In this document: positions 12,405 to 22,700 of the stretch, piece by piece
How the letters are laid out: each line of letters opens with the position of its first letter
Position numbering within the stretch: the stretch's first letter is position 1
Origin: Primula veris
Lineage: Eukaryota > Streptophyta > Magnoliopsida > Ericales > Primulaceae
Assembly: GCA_963682055.1 (NCBI GenBank)
Contig: OY821741.1
Coordinates: 18,529,211 to 18,593,210 of the forward strand
Direction of reading: 5' to 3'
DNA: 64,000 nt
Made by a program: the position numbers and the translations under genes
Notes under the pieces: generated by a model
Seen by the model: the letters and a program-made list of their open reading frames with translations, nothing else
The model's database searches: none
Told to the model about the DNA's origin: nothing

Positions 12405-14184
12405 ATTAAATGAACTGGGAGACCATTATAAATGAACTACGGCGCGATTGAATAATACATGCACCCTGGCCCACTCTCGACTCCTTATTCGTTAGCATGG
12501 TAATAGACAATTCTTACTCATAGATCCTCCATAAGAACAAGAAGGACTTGTGTACGTATATCACATATAGTGTTCATACCCATGAAACACTCTAGCTTTT
12601 AAGGTTTCTTGAGCTCCCTCGACCTCTTGCAAGGCTTTGGAAAACCAAGGGGTTTGCGTGGCGGCGTGTTCCATGCGTGCTCATAAGGTAGAAGAGGCAT
12701 ATCGCTTGTGAAAATAGTCTCAAAGTTCTCAAGACTAAGGTCACCATGGCTAACCTCAGGCTTCTGACTAGGACTAGGTGGAACCTCAATCCAATTGTCC
12801 CTACTCCTACGTGTGGCAGTCATCGCTGAGTAGTCCAAGGTGGCTCTAGCATTTTATAGAAAGGGACGGACTAAAATGCTAGGTGCTCTCATGGTCTCGT
12901 TCCTTAAAGCCTTATCCATGAGTACAAAGTGCAACAAATAGCGAAACCTCGAACACCAACTACGACTTTTCTCACCATTAACCTAGCTTCCTTATAAGAC
13001 TCATCACCAAAACAGAGTCGGCCAGAGCAGTCTTCCAACTGTCCATAGTCCATAGAATAATCTGTGGACGGCTTAGATTGGCTGCATGACTACCACTCGT
13101 ACGTGCTATTTTTACGCACGAGTGCCTCGCATGAGCACGAGGGTGGTCGTAGTATTTACTAGGTAAGACACCCGTAGTATTTACTAGGTAGGACACCCGA
13201 GATATCGGTCCGATGAACTTGGTTTTTTAAGCTAAATCTGTCTTTTTGTGTGTTACAAGATTAAACTATTAATTAAAGTTGCGGTTGGTTTGTTAATCCA
13301 ACAGCTCGACTCCTCTAACTTAAAGGCTAAAAACTCAGTTTCTAAGGCGTTCTAATATGTTTGCATGCAAAATTATCACGTTGAAACTAATTTAGTAGAC
13401 GTTTTGGTTGTTATTTTCAATGAATAAGCAAACAATTGAAGAGATTAATGATTAATTGATGTAAACCTAAGTAAACATGTAATATAAACAATAGAGATAC
13501 TAGAACAAACGAGATTGTATTGAAAGAACAGAATAGTACTTACAAAACGAAGTCGATAAAAATAAGAATCTGTGCACAAGACTCTTGATTTTGTGTTTTT
13601 TTTGTCTCCTCTCTCACTAATAACGAAGTGGAGGCCGTAAAACTGATTGTAAGTTGTTAAAAAACTGTGTTTATAAAGTGGGAAAACAGGATATATATAT
13701 ATATATATATCAAACTACATATCTTTTCTAAAATTTTAAATCTCCGGAGTCATAACCGGTTAGCCTGACCGGTTATGTCCGTTTCCATAAGCTTTTTTGG
13801 GTTGGGCTTCTTTGGCTCGTTGTGCTTCATTGTGGTTCGTTTTTTTACTTTATTATGGGTTTTTTTAGATCCTTCATATTCTGGTTTATTCATTTCGGTC
13901 CATCTTCAGGTTCGTCTTTTATCTTGGTCTTGTTTTCGTCTTAATTCTGTGTTTTTACTGCAAAAAATGCAAACAAGTGCAAATAAACTAGAAAAACACA
14001 TAATGTAACAAATATTGGTTAAACAAGCTATAATCACGACAATACAAAGTTAATACTTATCATTTTAACCCTTAAATAATACCATTTCGTGGTCTAATCA
14101 CTGCACTCCCGGAATCCAAAATTCATTGATGTGCCACGAACTCTATGTATCCCTATATTGTATCATAAATTCTAAGATCGGTGG
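12405..14184 (-). mobile_element. Old LTR-retrotransposon debris
   Basis: Left flank of the Tat element. It combines the protease relic's neighbourhood (to about 13200) with a noncoding, LTR-like stretch (about 13205-14170) containing an AT run at 13691-13710 and an AACCGGTTAGCCTGACCGGTTA inverted motif near 13756. Parts of the noncoding stretch loosely resemble 32580-33250 on the far side of the Tat element (for example GGGCTTC..TGGCT and GAATAAGC-AACAAT blocks). The two sides may therefore be diverged copies of one LTR family. The boundaries are not certain. Confidence 0.35.
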
Positions 14185-14755
14185 TGATAAAGCCATAATT
14201 TTGATCGGTCGCGTTAGACTTTTCAACAATAATATAATAGTAAATCAACTGTAAATAATGGACACTTCCTGATCTTTATTATTGCTCGGATTATTATCCT
14301 TGTTCGGACTATTACACTTGCTCGGATTAGTATCTCTGTTTTACAATTGTGCTCGATTTGACTATTTAATCTCTCTTCTTGGTCTTTCTCCTCTTTTATT
14401 CGGTGCTCGGCTTTATCTCTGCTCGGTTTATTTCTTGGTGTGATATGCTTTGACTAGTTTCTCTCTTTTCTCAACTTCTCTCTATATTTTTTGGATAGAT
14501 TTCTGGTCCATTTCTAGGAGGGGTAGTTGGCTATTTATAGGCAACTATGCCTTCTAGGATGTTGACAAATGTCTTAATCCCAGGGGGTTTTTCAGACATG
14601 GGTCCCCAGTTGAGTGGGCTTGGGCTTTTGATAGTAATACCTTATTTTCCTATAAAAGGCATAAGATGACCCATTTAAGCGTTGGATACCCATTTATAAA
14701 GTGGGTTGATTATTACCCGAATAGAATATTCGGGTCCAATTTTTATGTTCTATCA
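14185..14755 (-). repeat. 3' LTR of the Tat element
   Basis: A 571-bp LTR, downstream in element direction. It holds TATA-like sequences on both strands: CTATAAATAG on the minus strand (complement of 14531-14540), which would serve element transcription, and TATAAAAG on the plus strand at 14651-14658, which points into the antisense module. Confidence 0.95.
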
Positions 14756-14756
14756 A

Positions 14757-14776
14757 GTGCTCCCTGACTTCCTCGG
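14757..14776 (-). other. Polypurine tract of the Tat element
   Basis: On the minus strand the bases just before the 3' LTR read as a purine-rich string (GAGGAAGTCAGGGAGCA). This is where plus-strand DNA synthesis would be primed. It is short and interrupted, so the exact limits are a judgement. Confidence 0.6.
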
Positions 14777-14937
14777 CGTGGTTTCCATGTCGAGGGAGTC
14801 ATGTTCGGTCTGTCGAGGATATTACTTCGGTCTTGTCGTTCCCAATACTTCATCGAGAAACGCAACAGACTCGTGACGGTTCCATGGGGGGCTCATTTAA
14901 TGTTTCCTATCCTAATATCTTTCTTCGAGGAAAACTC

Positions 14938-14945
14938 CTATAAAG
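14938..14945 (+). promoter_or_regulatory. TATA box, antisense mini-gene 1
   Basis: CTATAAAGGGG lies about 60 bp before the start codon at 14999. It is the first of five similarly placed TATA boxes in the antisense module. Confidence 0.6.
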
Positions 14946-14998
14946 GGGTGTGCCCCCTCCATAATTAGGCATTTTACTACTACTTTGCTCGTGACGTA

Positions 14999-15319
14999 AT
15001 GGCTTCCTCTGGTTCTACTGGTGAGAGCTCCTTTAATTATATTTCTTATTTAGAAATGGAGATCAAGAAATCTCGTACCGCGAATAAGAAACTCGTGGTC
15101 AAGGTTTCAAATTACAAGAAAAGGTTGTCTGACATGGATTCTGAGCATCATGTGACGATGGCCGATCGGGATTGGGCTTACGAGCATATAAAGAGGCTCG
15201 AGGCTAATCTGGCTAAGCAGAAGGCAGCAAAAAGGGCCTATAAGCTTGCCTTCAAGGAGTTGCATGCTCGGTCTAAACCGAGTTCGGATGACGATGAAGA
15301 AGGCTCTTCCTCAAAATAA
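14999..15319 (+). CDS. Antisense mini-ORF 1, coiled-coil protein of 106 aa
   Basis: Not a recognised family. This small single-exon ORF runs opposite to gag-pol inside the Tat element. The protein starts MASSGSTGESS and is mostly charged, Lys/Glu/Arg-rich helix with heptad-like spacing (about residues 18-95). It ends in an acidic-serine tail, SSDDDEEGSSSK. The segment KRAYKLAFKELHARSK near the C-terminus recurs almost unchanged in mini-ORF 2, so the two are probably duplicates. A TATA box lies 60 bp upstream and an AATAAA signal about 80 bp downstream (15399-15404), which makes a self-contained transcription unit. A structural, self-associating role is only inferred from the coiled coil. Confidence 0.6.
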   Translation: MASSGSTGESSFNYISYLEMEIKKSRTANKKLVVKVSNYKKRLSDMDSEHHVTMADRDWAYEHIKRLEANLAKQKAAKRAYKLAFKELHARSKPSSDDDEEGSSSK

Positions 15320-15398
15320 TTAGTCTTTTGTGATTTCCGTTGTAATTTCTTTTGAATGGGAAGTCTTCTCCTCAGTTGTAATCGAAGTTTTTGAAATC

Positions 15399-15404
15399 AA
15401 TAAA
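15399..15404 (+). promoter_or_regulatory. Poly(A) signal, mini-gene 1
   Basis: AATAAA, 80 bp after the stop codon of mini-ORF 1 and before the TATA box of mini-gene 2. Confidence 0.5.
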
Positions 15405-15565
15405 ATATTTTCCTATCCTTGTTCTTGTCTGTTTATCTTCTTGATATCTTTTTGGATGACTTTAATTGGATTTGGAACTGTGGTTAATTTGCCGTAAATG
15501 CTCTTGGGAAGTTCAAGAGGTTGTATTTCTTCGAGATGACCTTTGATCTACTCCTTGTTTCTTCC

Positions 15566-15572
15566 TATAAAA
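15566..15572 (+). promoter_or_regulatory. TATA box, antisense mini-gene 2
   Basis: TATAAAA followed by GGGGACTGTCCC, about 57 bp before the ATG at 15623. The G-rich string after the box resembles that of mini-gene 1. Confidence 0.6.
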
Positions 15573-15622
15573 GGGGACTGTCCCTGTATTCTTTGTGCAA
15601 TTCATTCTTTATTAACGAACAA

Positions 15623-15961
15623 ATGGCTTCTCCTCATGAAACTAATGGTGACAACCTTCCTGAATATGTTGCTCATCTTGAAGAGGAGGTTAAGAAGGTG
15701 CGTCATCTCGAGAAGAGGGTTGCCCGGCTGTCGGTGGAAGCTCGTCGGGCCGCCGAACTAGACGAGCGATTGGACGCCATGGAGAAGGAGCACCAGAGGT
15801 CTTTGCTCGACAGTATTTGCACTCGTGCTCGGATCAAAGAGCTCGAGGCCTCCAGAGACAGGCAACTTGCTTCCAAGAGGGCTTACAAACTGGCCCTTAA
15901 GGAAGTGTATGCTCGGTCGAAGGGGAAGCCAAATGACGAAGCGGGCCTTTCTACGAAATGA
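15623..15961 (+). CDS. Antisense mini-ORF 2, coiled-coil protein of 112 aa
   Basis: Single-exon plus-strand ORF beginning MASPHETNGDNLPEYVAHLE. An in-frame ATG lies further upstream (the frame is open from 15521), but the TATA box at 15566 would place the transcript start between the two, so 15623 is preferred. The body is a long charged helix (roughly residues 18-95) with many Glu, Arg and Leu. The near-terminal segment KRAYKLALKEVYARSK is shared with mini-ORF 1, and the tail ends LSTK. A poly(A) signal follows at 16023. Function is unknown; the likeness to mini-ORF 1 suggests tandem duplication within the element. Confidence 0.6.
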   Translation: MASPHETNGDNLPEYVAHLEEEVKKVRHLEKRVARLSVEARRAAELDERLDAMEKEHQRSLLDSICTRARIKELEASRDRQLASKRAYKLALKEVYARSKGKPNDEAGLSTK

Positions 15962-16022
15962 TTTTATTGTTTTTATTGTATTTCTTTTTACTGCTTCTTC
16001 TGTAACGAAGTACCAATCAATC

Positions 16023-16028
16023 AATAAA
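16023..16028 (+). promoter_or_regulatory. Poly(A) signal, mini-gene 2
   Basis: AATAAA about 60 bp after the stop codon of mini-ORF 2. Confidence 0.5.
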
Positions 16029-16505
16029 GACTTCTTTTTCTTGTTTATATCTGAATTACTTTCCCAATGCAATTTATTTTGACTGCGCACGCTTGTGGCC
16101 TCATTAATGCTTTTTCTTGGGTCTTGCGTTTGACCTTATCCATTGCACCTTCTTACTTCTTTATATCTGGGGAACAGTGGGATTTCTTGAGCCTTGTGCA
16201 TAAAATCTTATTCACCAGAGTTTTCTTGAGCTTTGCGCAAAAGATCTTTATCATTTATTTGAACTGTTGCCTTTCCCCAAAATGACGCGTGTTTCGATGC
16301 CATTATGACTTACCCCCTTTAAATATTGGTAAGAATCCAAGCGTTTCTTGAACAAGAGTGGCTTTTAATTGCTCACGCTTTTTTAGAGCCCTTTGGGAAT
16401 CCAAACGTTTTTTCTTGAACAGACACATCTTTTAATTGCCGTCGCTTCTTACCACCCATTGGCGAACGGTTGCAACTCTCAATACCAGCCCTCATCTAAT
16501 TGATC

Positions 16506-16512
16506 TATAAAT
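16506..16512 (+). promoter_or_regulatory. TATA box, antisense mini-gene 3
   Basis: TATAAAT within GATCTATAAATACC, 92 bp before the preferred ATG at 16598. An in-frame ATG at 16526 is only about 15 bp past the box, too close to be within the transcript. This decides the start choice. Confidence 0.6.
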
Positions 16513-16597
16513 ACCTTCTTACCGCATGGTTATATCCACAACCCTCATCATATTATTTTCCCCCATATACAGATCCTCATCTTATAATTTGCATAAG

Positions 16598-16891
16598 ATG
16601 TCTGGTCCTTTCTCCCAATCAGCATTGGCTTTGCAAGTGGAGGCTTTTGAAGCCTCCTATAGCCATGTACAAAGGCTGTTGAAGGATGCCGAGGAGGAAT
16701 TGAAGGTGATGCGTTATCACCATACCGAGATGGTTCGGGAATTAACTTGGCTAAGATCCGAACTGGCTTATTGCCGACGTGCTCGTCAGGCTCTAGTCGA
16801 AGAGAATGAGATGCTAAGGGGGAACCCGACACTGAGGGACAGGGATGTCTCTGCCGGGCCCTCTCACCGATACCGATCGACTTCCCCCTAA
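16598..16891 (+). CDS. Antisense mini-ORF 3, coiled-coil protein of 97 aa
   Basis: Single-exon ORF beginning MSGPFSQSALALQVEAFEAS. The middle (about residues 12-75) is an amphipathic charged helix containing KDAEEELKVMRYHH and LVEENEMLRG, the kind of heptad pattern that forms a coiled coil. The tail is basic and serine-rich (SHRYRSTSP). It opens with MSGP, like mini-ORF 4. A very long pyrimidine tract begins right after the stop codon. I know no family for it. Lacking enzyme motifs, it may be an accessory or structural protein; that is inference. Confidence 0.55.
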   Translation: MSGPFSQSALALQVEAFEASYSHVQRLLKDAEEELKVMRYHHTEMVRELTWLRSELAYCRRARQALVEENEMLRGNPTLRDRDVSAGPSHRYRSTSP

Positions 16892-16991
16892 CCTTCCCCC
16901 TTCTTTTTTATTTTTCTCTTCTTTTCCCCATCTTTTCCCATCTCTTTCTTTTTCTTCTTTTTATTTCTCAGTTTCCCTCATTTTTTCCTCT

Positions 16992-17040
<49 letters not shown>

Positions 17041-17410
17041 CTTTGTTCTCTCTATTTTTCATTTTTTTCTTTTTCCCTTTCTTTTTTGTTTCATTGACTT
17101 CCTTTTTATTTGTCTGTTTCCTTCATTTCTTTATCTTCTTCTTATCTGTTTTTCTTTTTCTTCTGCGCCTCCTCTTTCTTTTTCTTCATCTTCTCTCCCA
17201 TCACTCTTTTTCTTTTTCTTCTTTTTTGCACCACTATGATGTAACAATCAACCCGGTGATCCTAAGGGTTTTGTGTTACATCTAGAGTTTTTGTCATTTT
17301 TCTTTTTGACTCTTCTTTCTTATCACTTCTTCTTTACGTTCCTCCTCTTCGCTTCTTTCCTCCCTTTTTGTTTTCTTTTTATGCTTTTTTCCTTCGTTTC
17401 CTTCTGTTCG
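16885..17410 (+). repeat. 500-bp pyrimidine tract with T41 run
   Basis: The plus strand is nearly all C and T for about 500 bp and contains an unbroken run of T from 16997 to 17037. Seen from the gag-pol strand it is an equally long purine tract. Long open frames here (Phe/Ser/Leu only) are artefacts of composition. It separates mini-genes 3 and 4. Confidence 0.9.
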
Positions 17411-17482
17411 CCTGATTTGCTGATGTTATCGTTCTTCTTTGGCCACGTTGTCTACCCATTTGGCTCCACAACTAACACACAT

Positions 17483-17610
17483 TGTAATAGATTTTCTTTT
17501 GATGTAATCCTCGGATGTAATAGATCTCAATGTAATGGATTGTCTTTTGATGTAATCCTCGGATGTAATAGACCTCAATGTAATGGATTGTCTTTTGATG
17601 TAATGAATAA
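17483..17610 (+). repeat. 48-bp tandem repeat, 2.7 copies
   Basis: Units start at 17483, 17531 and 17579 and contain TGTAATGGATTGTCTTTTGA and TGTAATCCTCGGA. They sit between the pyrimidine tract and mini-gene 4. Confidence 0.85.
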
Positions 17611-17866
17611 TGATGTATTCCATCTTTATTAATGAGAAGTACTTTTGCCCCTTTATTTTTGCACTTCTTTTTATATTGCACCTGTGGTTTGTTGTTCGTC
17701 TGGAATCTAGATCTTTGAATATCTCGTCTTTATTTCTTTCTGTACTGTAGTATCAGATGTCAGTAGATGTCCCCATCGCTGTCGAACATAGGTGCATGCT
17801 CCCTAGTAGGTCAGGAAATATGCATGCTCCCAAGCAAGGTCATAAAATATCATATTATCTTCGTTC

Positions 17867-17873
17867 TATAAGT
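17867..17873 (+). promoter_or_regulatory. TATA-like box, antisense mini-gene 4
   Basis: TATAAGT within TTCTATAAGTACTTC, about 105 bp before the ATG at 17975. It is the weakest of the five boxes. Confidence 0.45.
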
Positions 17874-17974
17874 ACTTCTCTTTTCTTTAGTAGTTTATCA
17901 TCTCTCCTTTTTCTTTTATTGCTTATTTCTCCCTCAGCCCCTTATTTTCTTCCGTACTATAACAATTTCCCAGA

Positions 17975-18454
17975 ATGTCTGGACCTGTGGTGAGATATCA
18001 TGCTCAGATGAAGGGCTTGGACACTGAGGTATCTCGGGTCCGCCGTCGGATGGCAAGGCTTGAGAAAGAGTATGGTGTTTTGGCCTTGAGCTTGCTCGGC
18101 TCTCATCCTGAAGAGACGGTGAAGTGGACCGAGATTTCGGCACTGAGTCGCCAGCTCGATCACTTGTTGTTACAGAGAAATCATCTGGCCAACTCCTGGT
18201 ATGATGCCGAGGAGATTTGGGACCATGCTCAAGATGAGTTTGATAACTCTCCTCAAGGCCTTGCTAGCATAATGGTAAGGAATGCTCGGCTCGTGGAACG
18301 CGTCAGGGTTCTTACCACGGAGAACAACGAGCTCTCCTCGGAGAATGATAATTTGGTCGCCATGAATGATTCCTACCAAGCTCGGTTGAATTGTTCTGCT
18401 CGTTTTGCTTTCTCTCGGTCTGGCAGTTCGGCTTTTCCACCCATTGATCCTTAG
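17975..18454 (+). CDS. Antisense mini-ORF 4, coiled-coil protein of 159 aa
   Basis: The longest of the five mini-ORFs. It starts MSGPVVRYHAQMKGLDTEVS and carries two charged helical stretches, about residues 12-35 (VSRVRRRMARLEKEY) and about 100-135 (VERVRVLTTENNELSSENDN), joined by a Trp-containing middle (SWYDAEEIWDHAQDEF). The second stretch is a textbook leucine/asparagine heptad coil. The carboxyl end is Ser/Pro-rich. There is one exon and no interruption. The protein family is unknown to me; the repeated MSGP start with mini-ORF 3 hints at relationship. Confidence 0.55.
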   Translation: MSGPVVRYHAQMKGLDTEVSRVRRRMARLEKEYGVLALSLLGSHPEETVKWTEISALSRQLDHLLLQRNHLANSWYDAEEIWDHAQDEFDNSPQGLASIMVRNARLVERVRVLTTENNELSSENDNLVAMNDSYQARLNCSARFAFSRSGSSAFPPIDP

Positions 18455-18597
18455 ATTGGGCTGGTTTTCTTATGTATTTCCCCTTTTGCAATTTGCGTTT
18501 TCTTTTATGTATTTGATGAATCAGTTGTATCTTTTCGTATCTCGTGCCTGCCTTGTGAACCATTGTAACGCTTCGTACTTTGTGCCCTTTGATTCTC

Positions 18598-18604
18598 TAT
18601 AAAT
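18598..18604 (+). promoter_or_regulatory. TATA box, antisense mini-gene 5
   Basis: TATAAAT within TCTCTATAAATGCTCCC, about 90 bp before the ATG at 18690. Confidence 0.6.
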
Positions 18605-18689
18605 GCTCCCTATTGCCTGTATCTCATTACCAATTCTTCCTCTCTCTCTTGTTTTATAATTTGTTTCTTTTAACTTGCTTTTGTTTGAG

Positions 18690-19052
18690 ATGGCTCCCAT
18701 CACTAGGTCTGCCTCCAAAAAGAAAGCCCTTATGGAAGAGGAGCCTACTTTTTTGCTACCTCGTCCCCCTGGTTTTGGGGAGGAGGATTTGACTCCCCTT
18801 CAACTAAAAGAAATTGAGATGTCATGGCTGAAACATGATCTCATGTGTGCTCGGACTGAAGTGAGGAGGTTTAAACAATATTGGGACGAAGAGGGCACTG
18901 CTCGTTTCAAGGCCGAGCAAAAATGCGAGTCTCAGTCTTACGCCTTGAAACAGGCTGAGATGGCGATTTCTCGGTTGATTAGGGAAAAAGAGCGTCTGGA
19001 GGAACTTTTGGCGAAGAAGGATGTTGATATGGGGGATAGTTCGAAAAAGTAG
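18690..19052 (+). CDS. Antisense mini-ORF 5, coiled-coil protein of 120 aa
   Basis: Single-exon ORF with the start MAPITRSASKKKALMEEE, whose basic SASKKK cluster could act as a nuclear signal. A short proline-rich stretch (FLLPRPPGFGEED) is followed by a charged helix (about residues 40-108, including LIREKERLEELLAKK). The tail is DMGDSSKK, an acidic-serine-lysine ending like mini-ORF 1. An AATAAA signal lies at 19124-19129. It is the last small unit before the long antisense gene. Function unknown. Confidence 0.6.
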   Translation: MAPITRSASKKKALMEEEPTFLLPRPPGFGEEDLTPLQLKEIEMSWLKHDLMCARTEVRRFKQYWDEEGTARFKAEQKCESQSYALKQAEMAISRLIREKERLEELLAKKDVDMGDSSKK

Positions 19053-19123
19053 GATGGGTGTATCTTCTTGTAAAAAATTTTCTTTTTCTGTTGTATTGTT
19101 TGTGTTTTTCCCCTTTGTGGAAG

Positions 19124-19129
19124 AATAAA
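19124..19129 (+). promoter_or_regulatory. Poly(A) signal, mini-gene 5
   Basis: AATAAA (in GAAGAATAAAAC), 72 bp after the stop codon of mini-ORF 5. Confidence 0.5.
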
Positions 19130-19763
19130 ACTTGTCTTGCACTTGATTTTTTCTATTCTATTTCTATTTTATTTGATGTTTCTCAGTATACACTGAACAA
19201 TGTGCCCGGTTATCCCCCCGGAGAGCGTTGTTAGACTTGACGCTTCATGCCGTCAAGCTAGGAACGGTCTTCGTCCACCTTGTTCGGTGCGCCCTTTGGG
19301 TAAGAAATGGTTGGGAGTCGAGGAACTTAATCGGGGGACATTCTCGGTGTGATAATATTGGTAGCGTATGTGGGAAGCTTTTCGTGGTAGGGTCCACTGG
19401 CCGTTTATTTGGGTGTAATGATGTGAACTGCCTTGGGTAGTGGAATATGCTCTGACGTGGAAAAATATGGAGCGTTTATATGTTAAAAATAGCAGCGGTT
19501 GTTGACTTTTGTATGGTTGGAAAAAAGGTAAACCTCTGTCACACGAAAGGACGGTTATTATTTTATTCTTTTTGTGACTCCACTCCTTTTTACTGTGCCA
19601 AGTAATCCCTTTTGTTTTTATCACAAAATTCGCTGAAGAAAATATCTGTCTCTCTCTCTAAAGTATATTCTTCCCGCCAAAAAGGAAAAGCGTTCGGCCG
19701 CCTGATCTAGGGTTTCGTGGTATTGTTGAAAGACTTGCTGCTGTTCTCGCTTGCTTGCTCATA

Positions 19764-22700
19764 ATGATAACTGTAAGTGATTTTTCGTTCTCCCCCCCCC
19801 CCTTTTTTGTGTTAGGGTTTGTATTTGATATGTCTTTGTAGTCATAGATGTGGCGTTGGTATATGGTTCAGGTTGCCTATATATGTCTGATGATTCTTAT
19901 GTATTTGGTTAATGTGAGTGGGGGGGGAGGTGGTGGCTCTCGTTATATTGATGTGGTTCTGGTTTGTGTATTTGGTTAGTATATTGATGGAATTTTGATG
20001 ATGTTTGGATAGGAAATTCTGACCCAAAGTGTGGCCCAAGTTGGCACATTCGTGGAAAAGGATTTTAAGGAGCTTGCCGGAATACCCGACAACATACACA
20101 TTCGGCTTCCTATTTCTGACGAGGAGGTGCTGGGATTTGTTCCTGCCGGCGAGGTAGCTGTGCGTTCTTCGGCATTCTTTACTGGGGGTCTTCGACTTCC
20201 TTTTACAAACTGGGTGGCTTCGTTCTTTGAGGCCGTCCAGATTGCTCCGGCCCAACTGGCCCTAAATGGTTACCGTACTCTGAATGGTATCCAAAGGTTA
20301 TCGGAGTTGTCCGGAATACCGATTGAACTGAAGGACGTCTTCGGAGTCTATAGTTTGAGCTTTGAGCGTCGCAGCTCGTATTTGAAGACCCTGCGTGCCT
20401 TTTGCCGGCTCGTTATCGGTTTGCCGGATACCAACAAAGAGCACAATCTTGGTATCGTTTTTGCTTCCGGTGAATGGGGTTGTACGGGACACCATATTCC
20501 TGGACCGGCTACCAATGCTCCCACTATGCCAGACCTCGGCGCTCCCAATGTAGAGGCTCTGTTAGCTCTTTGGAATTGGTGGGGGCCTGGACCGACGCCG
20601 GATCCTACGAGTCGTACTGCTCCCATGCTGCTCGGTTACCCTATGGGGTCGGTGACCAAGGGGAATCCTGCACCCGAGATCCCCAAAGAGCCCGAGGAGG
20701 AATTCTTGAAAGTGGTCCGGGCTCGAAGTGCTGCTCGGCTTGGGAAAAAGCCCGTTCGTTCTAAGCGTCGTGCATCTGATCCTGTCATTGGAACAACGAA
20801 GAGGGCTAGGGGAACCGATACATCGGTTACCGAGGAGGATGCTAAAGTGGGCTCGGGCGAGGGGTGTTTGCTGCTTCCCAAGGGGATACCACCGAGGATG
20901 CCTCTGCGTCGGGCGATGTATGTGTATATGTATTTTGATTTTCTTGTCTTTTGATTGTTGTCGTTTTGTTCTTTAGTGCTTTGCTTTATTAGTTATCTTG
21001 TTTCAGCTACTGACTTCTCCATTGATTACCCTCGCTCTTGCCCGGTCCATGGGTATTATTGCGTTTCAGGGGTCGATCGACGATGTATTCGGACATATGA
21101 ACCTCTTGACTAACATGGGGGAGGATACGATGACCTTGCCTATCATCTCACCTATCCCTAGCGAGGATCCGATAGATCTGCCCGTTTGCTCGTCCGTCCG
21201 TACTGAGGAAGAGATCGAGCATAGGGCCCCTGAGATTGATCATTTGGAGAAGGACGTGGGGGTGGAAGTGGAGGTCGGCAAGGAGAGTGCCGCGGATGTT
21301 GTGATGGGTGTCGAGGATGAGGCTCTCGACGGACCCGAGAAGGTGTTGGTGGACGGGGTTGCAATGACCCGTTACATTGATCGGTGCAGAGGTGAGCTGT
21401 TGGAGCAACCTCGAACCTTGAAGATGGGGTATACTGCTCTGAAACCCCTTGCTTTCAAGGATGCAGAAAAAATAGTTGCTCTGCCTACAATGTCGGTTAT
21501 AGAGCATGCCAACACGGATGCGCTGCGGGTATGTTGGGCGCGTATTTTGTAATATATGCCATGATGCTCGTATTTTGTTATATAGGTTTGGTACTCGTAT
21601 TTTGTTTGGAATCTGATGTTTTAAAGTGCAGGTTGTCTTGAGTACCGTGGTGTTACGGGATCAGCTGGGAGCTCTAGGGGCTGATAAAGAGAAGCTGGTG
21701 GCCGAGAAGAAGGCCATAGTCGAGGAGAACGATCTGAAGATAAAAGATCTGCTTGCGGCTTTCGAGGCCGAGAAAGAGAAACTGGTCGCCGAGAATAAAA
21801 CCCTGGGCGAAAATTATGACAAGCTGGCTGTGGACTTTCTGCACGTGACCGAGGATGTTGATAAGTTGAAGGCTGAAAAAGAGAGCATGGTCGATAAGTA
21901 CGGCCAACTAGAGGAGGAGAACTTGCTGCTGGCGGAGGACGTGGAAGCCGAAAAGGCTAAGGTGGCCGCTCTGAAAACGGCACATGCGGAGGAGCGGACA
22001 AGGTTAGCAATGATGGCTAATTTCTCCGTCTATTGCGCTCATGTGCGGGCGCTCAATTTCGCGAATGTTCCTGTGTCGGATAGGGCGTGGTCGGAGTTGG
22101 TGTATCCCCGTCCACATGGTGCACCGCCGAAACCCTTAGACTGGGCGAATCTTCGTGAAGAGGAGCTTCTCCGGCTACCGGGGCAGATAATTTCAACAGC
22201 GCTCCGTCCTCATTTTACGTCGGCCACGTCCACTCCTCGACCTGATGCTACTGTTACTCCCCCACCCGCATCTCCTCAGGTGGAACCTTGACCATTTTTC
22301 TGACAGTATATATATATTTTTGTTGTTTTTGTGTAGTCTTTTGGTATTAGAATTATGGGTCTCTTTTGTATCTAGAAACATATTCTTTTGGGGAAGTGAT
22401 AATATAGGTGCTGTTTTTTCTTTCTGTTGGGCCTTCTCGGATTACTTTCTTTTGAGGGTCGTCATTTTTTGAAGGATGTGAAAACAAAATATTGTCAGGT
22501 ACCAAATAACCCCCTTGCTGTGGTGGTCTGGACCTCGCCTAGTCGTAGTGTAGGTGACGTTATAGATAATCTGGAAAGATCTAAGGCTGCCCTAACTGCT
22601 GAACTGAATTCTGCTCATCATAAAGTCGAGGATTTGAATATTCACATTGCAAACTTGTCTATTCGGTTACGTGACTTGGGAGAGAAATTCAGCAAAAAGA

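Noticed and set aside
16845..17632. Long open frames across the pyrimidine tract
   Set aside because: They consist almost only of Phe, Ser, Leu and Pro because the DNA is C/T-only; no start context or conserved motif.
20031..20033. Translation start at GTG 20031 of the long antisense gene
   Set aside because: A GTG start is unlikely in a plant nuclear gene; an upstream ATG exon at 19764 joins in phase through a canonical intron.
20918..20919. GTATGT at 20918 as the donor of the long antisense gene's second intron
   Set aside because: It scores better than 20922 but ends the exon in phase 2, and all nearby acceptors that keep the downstream frame are phase 0.
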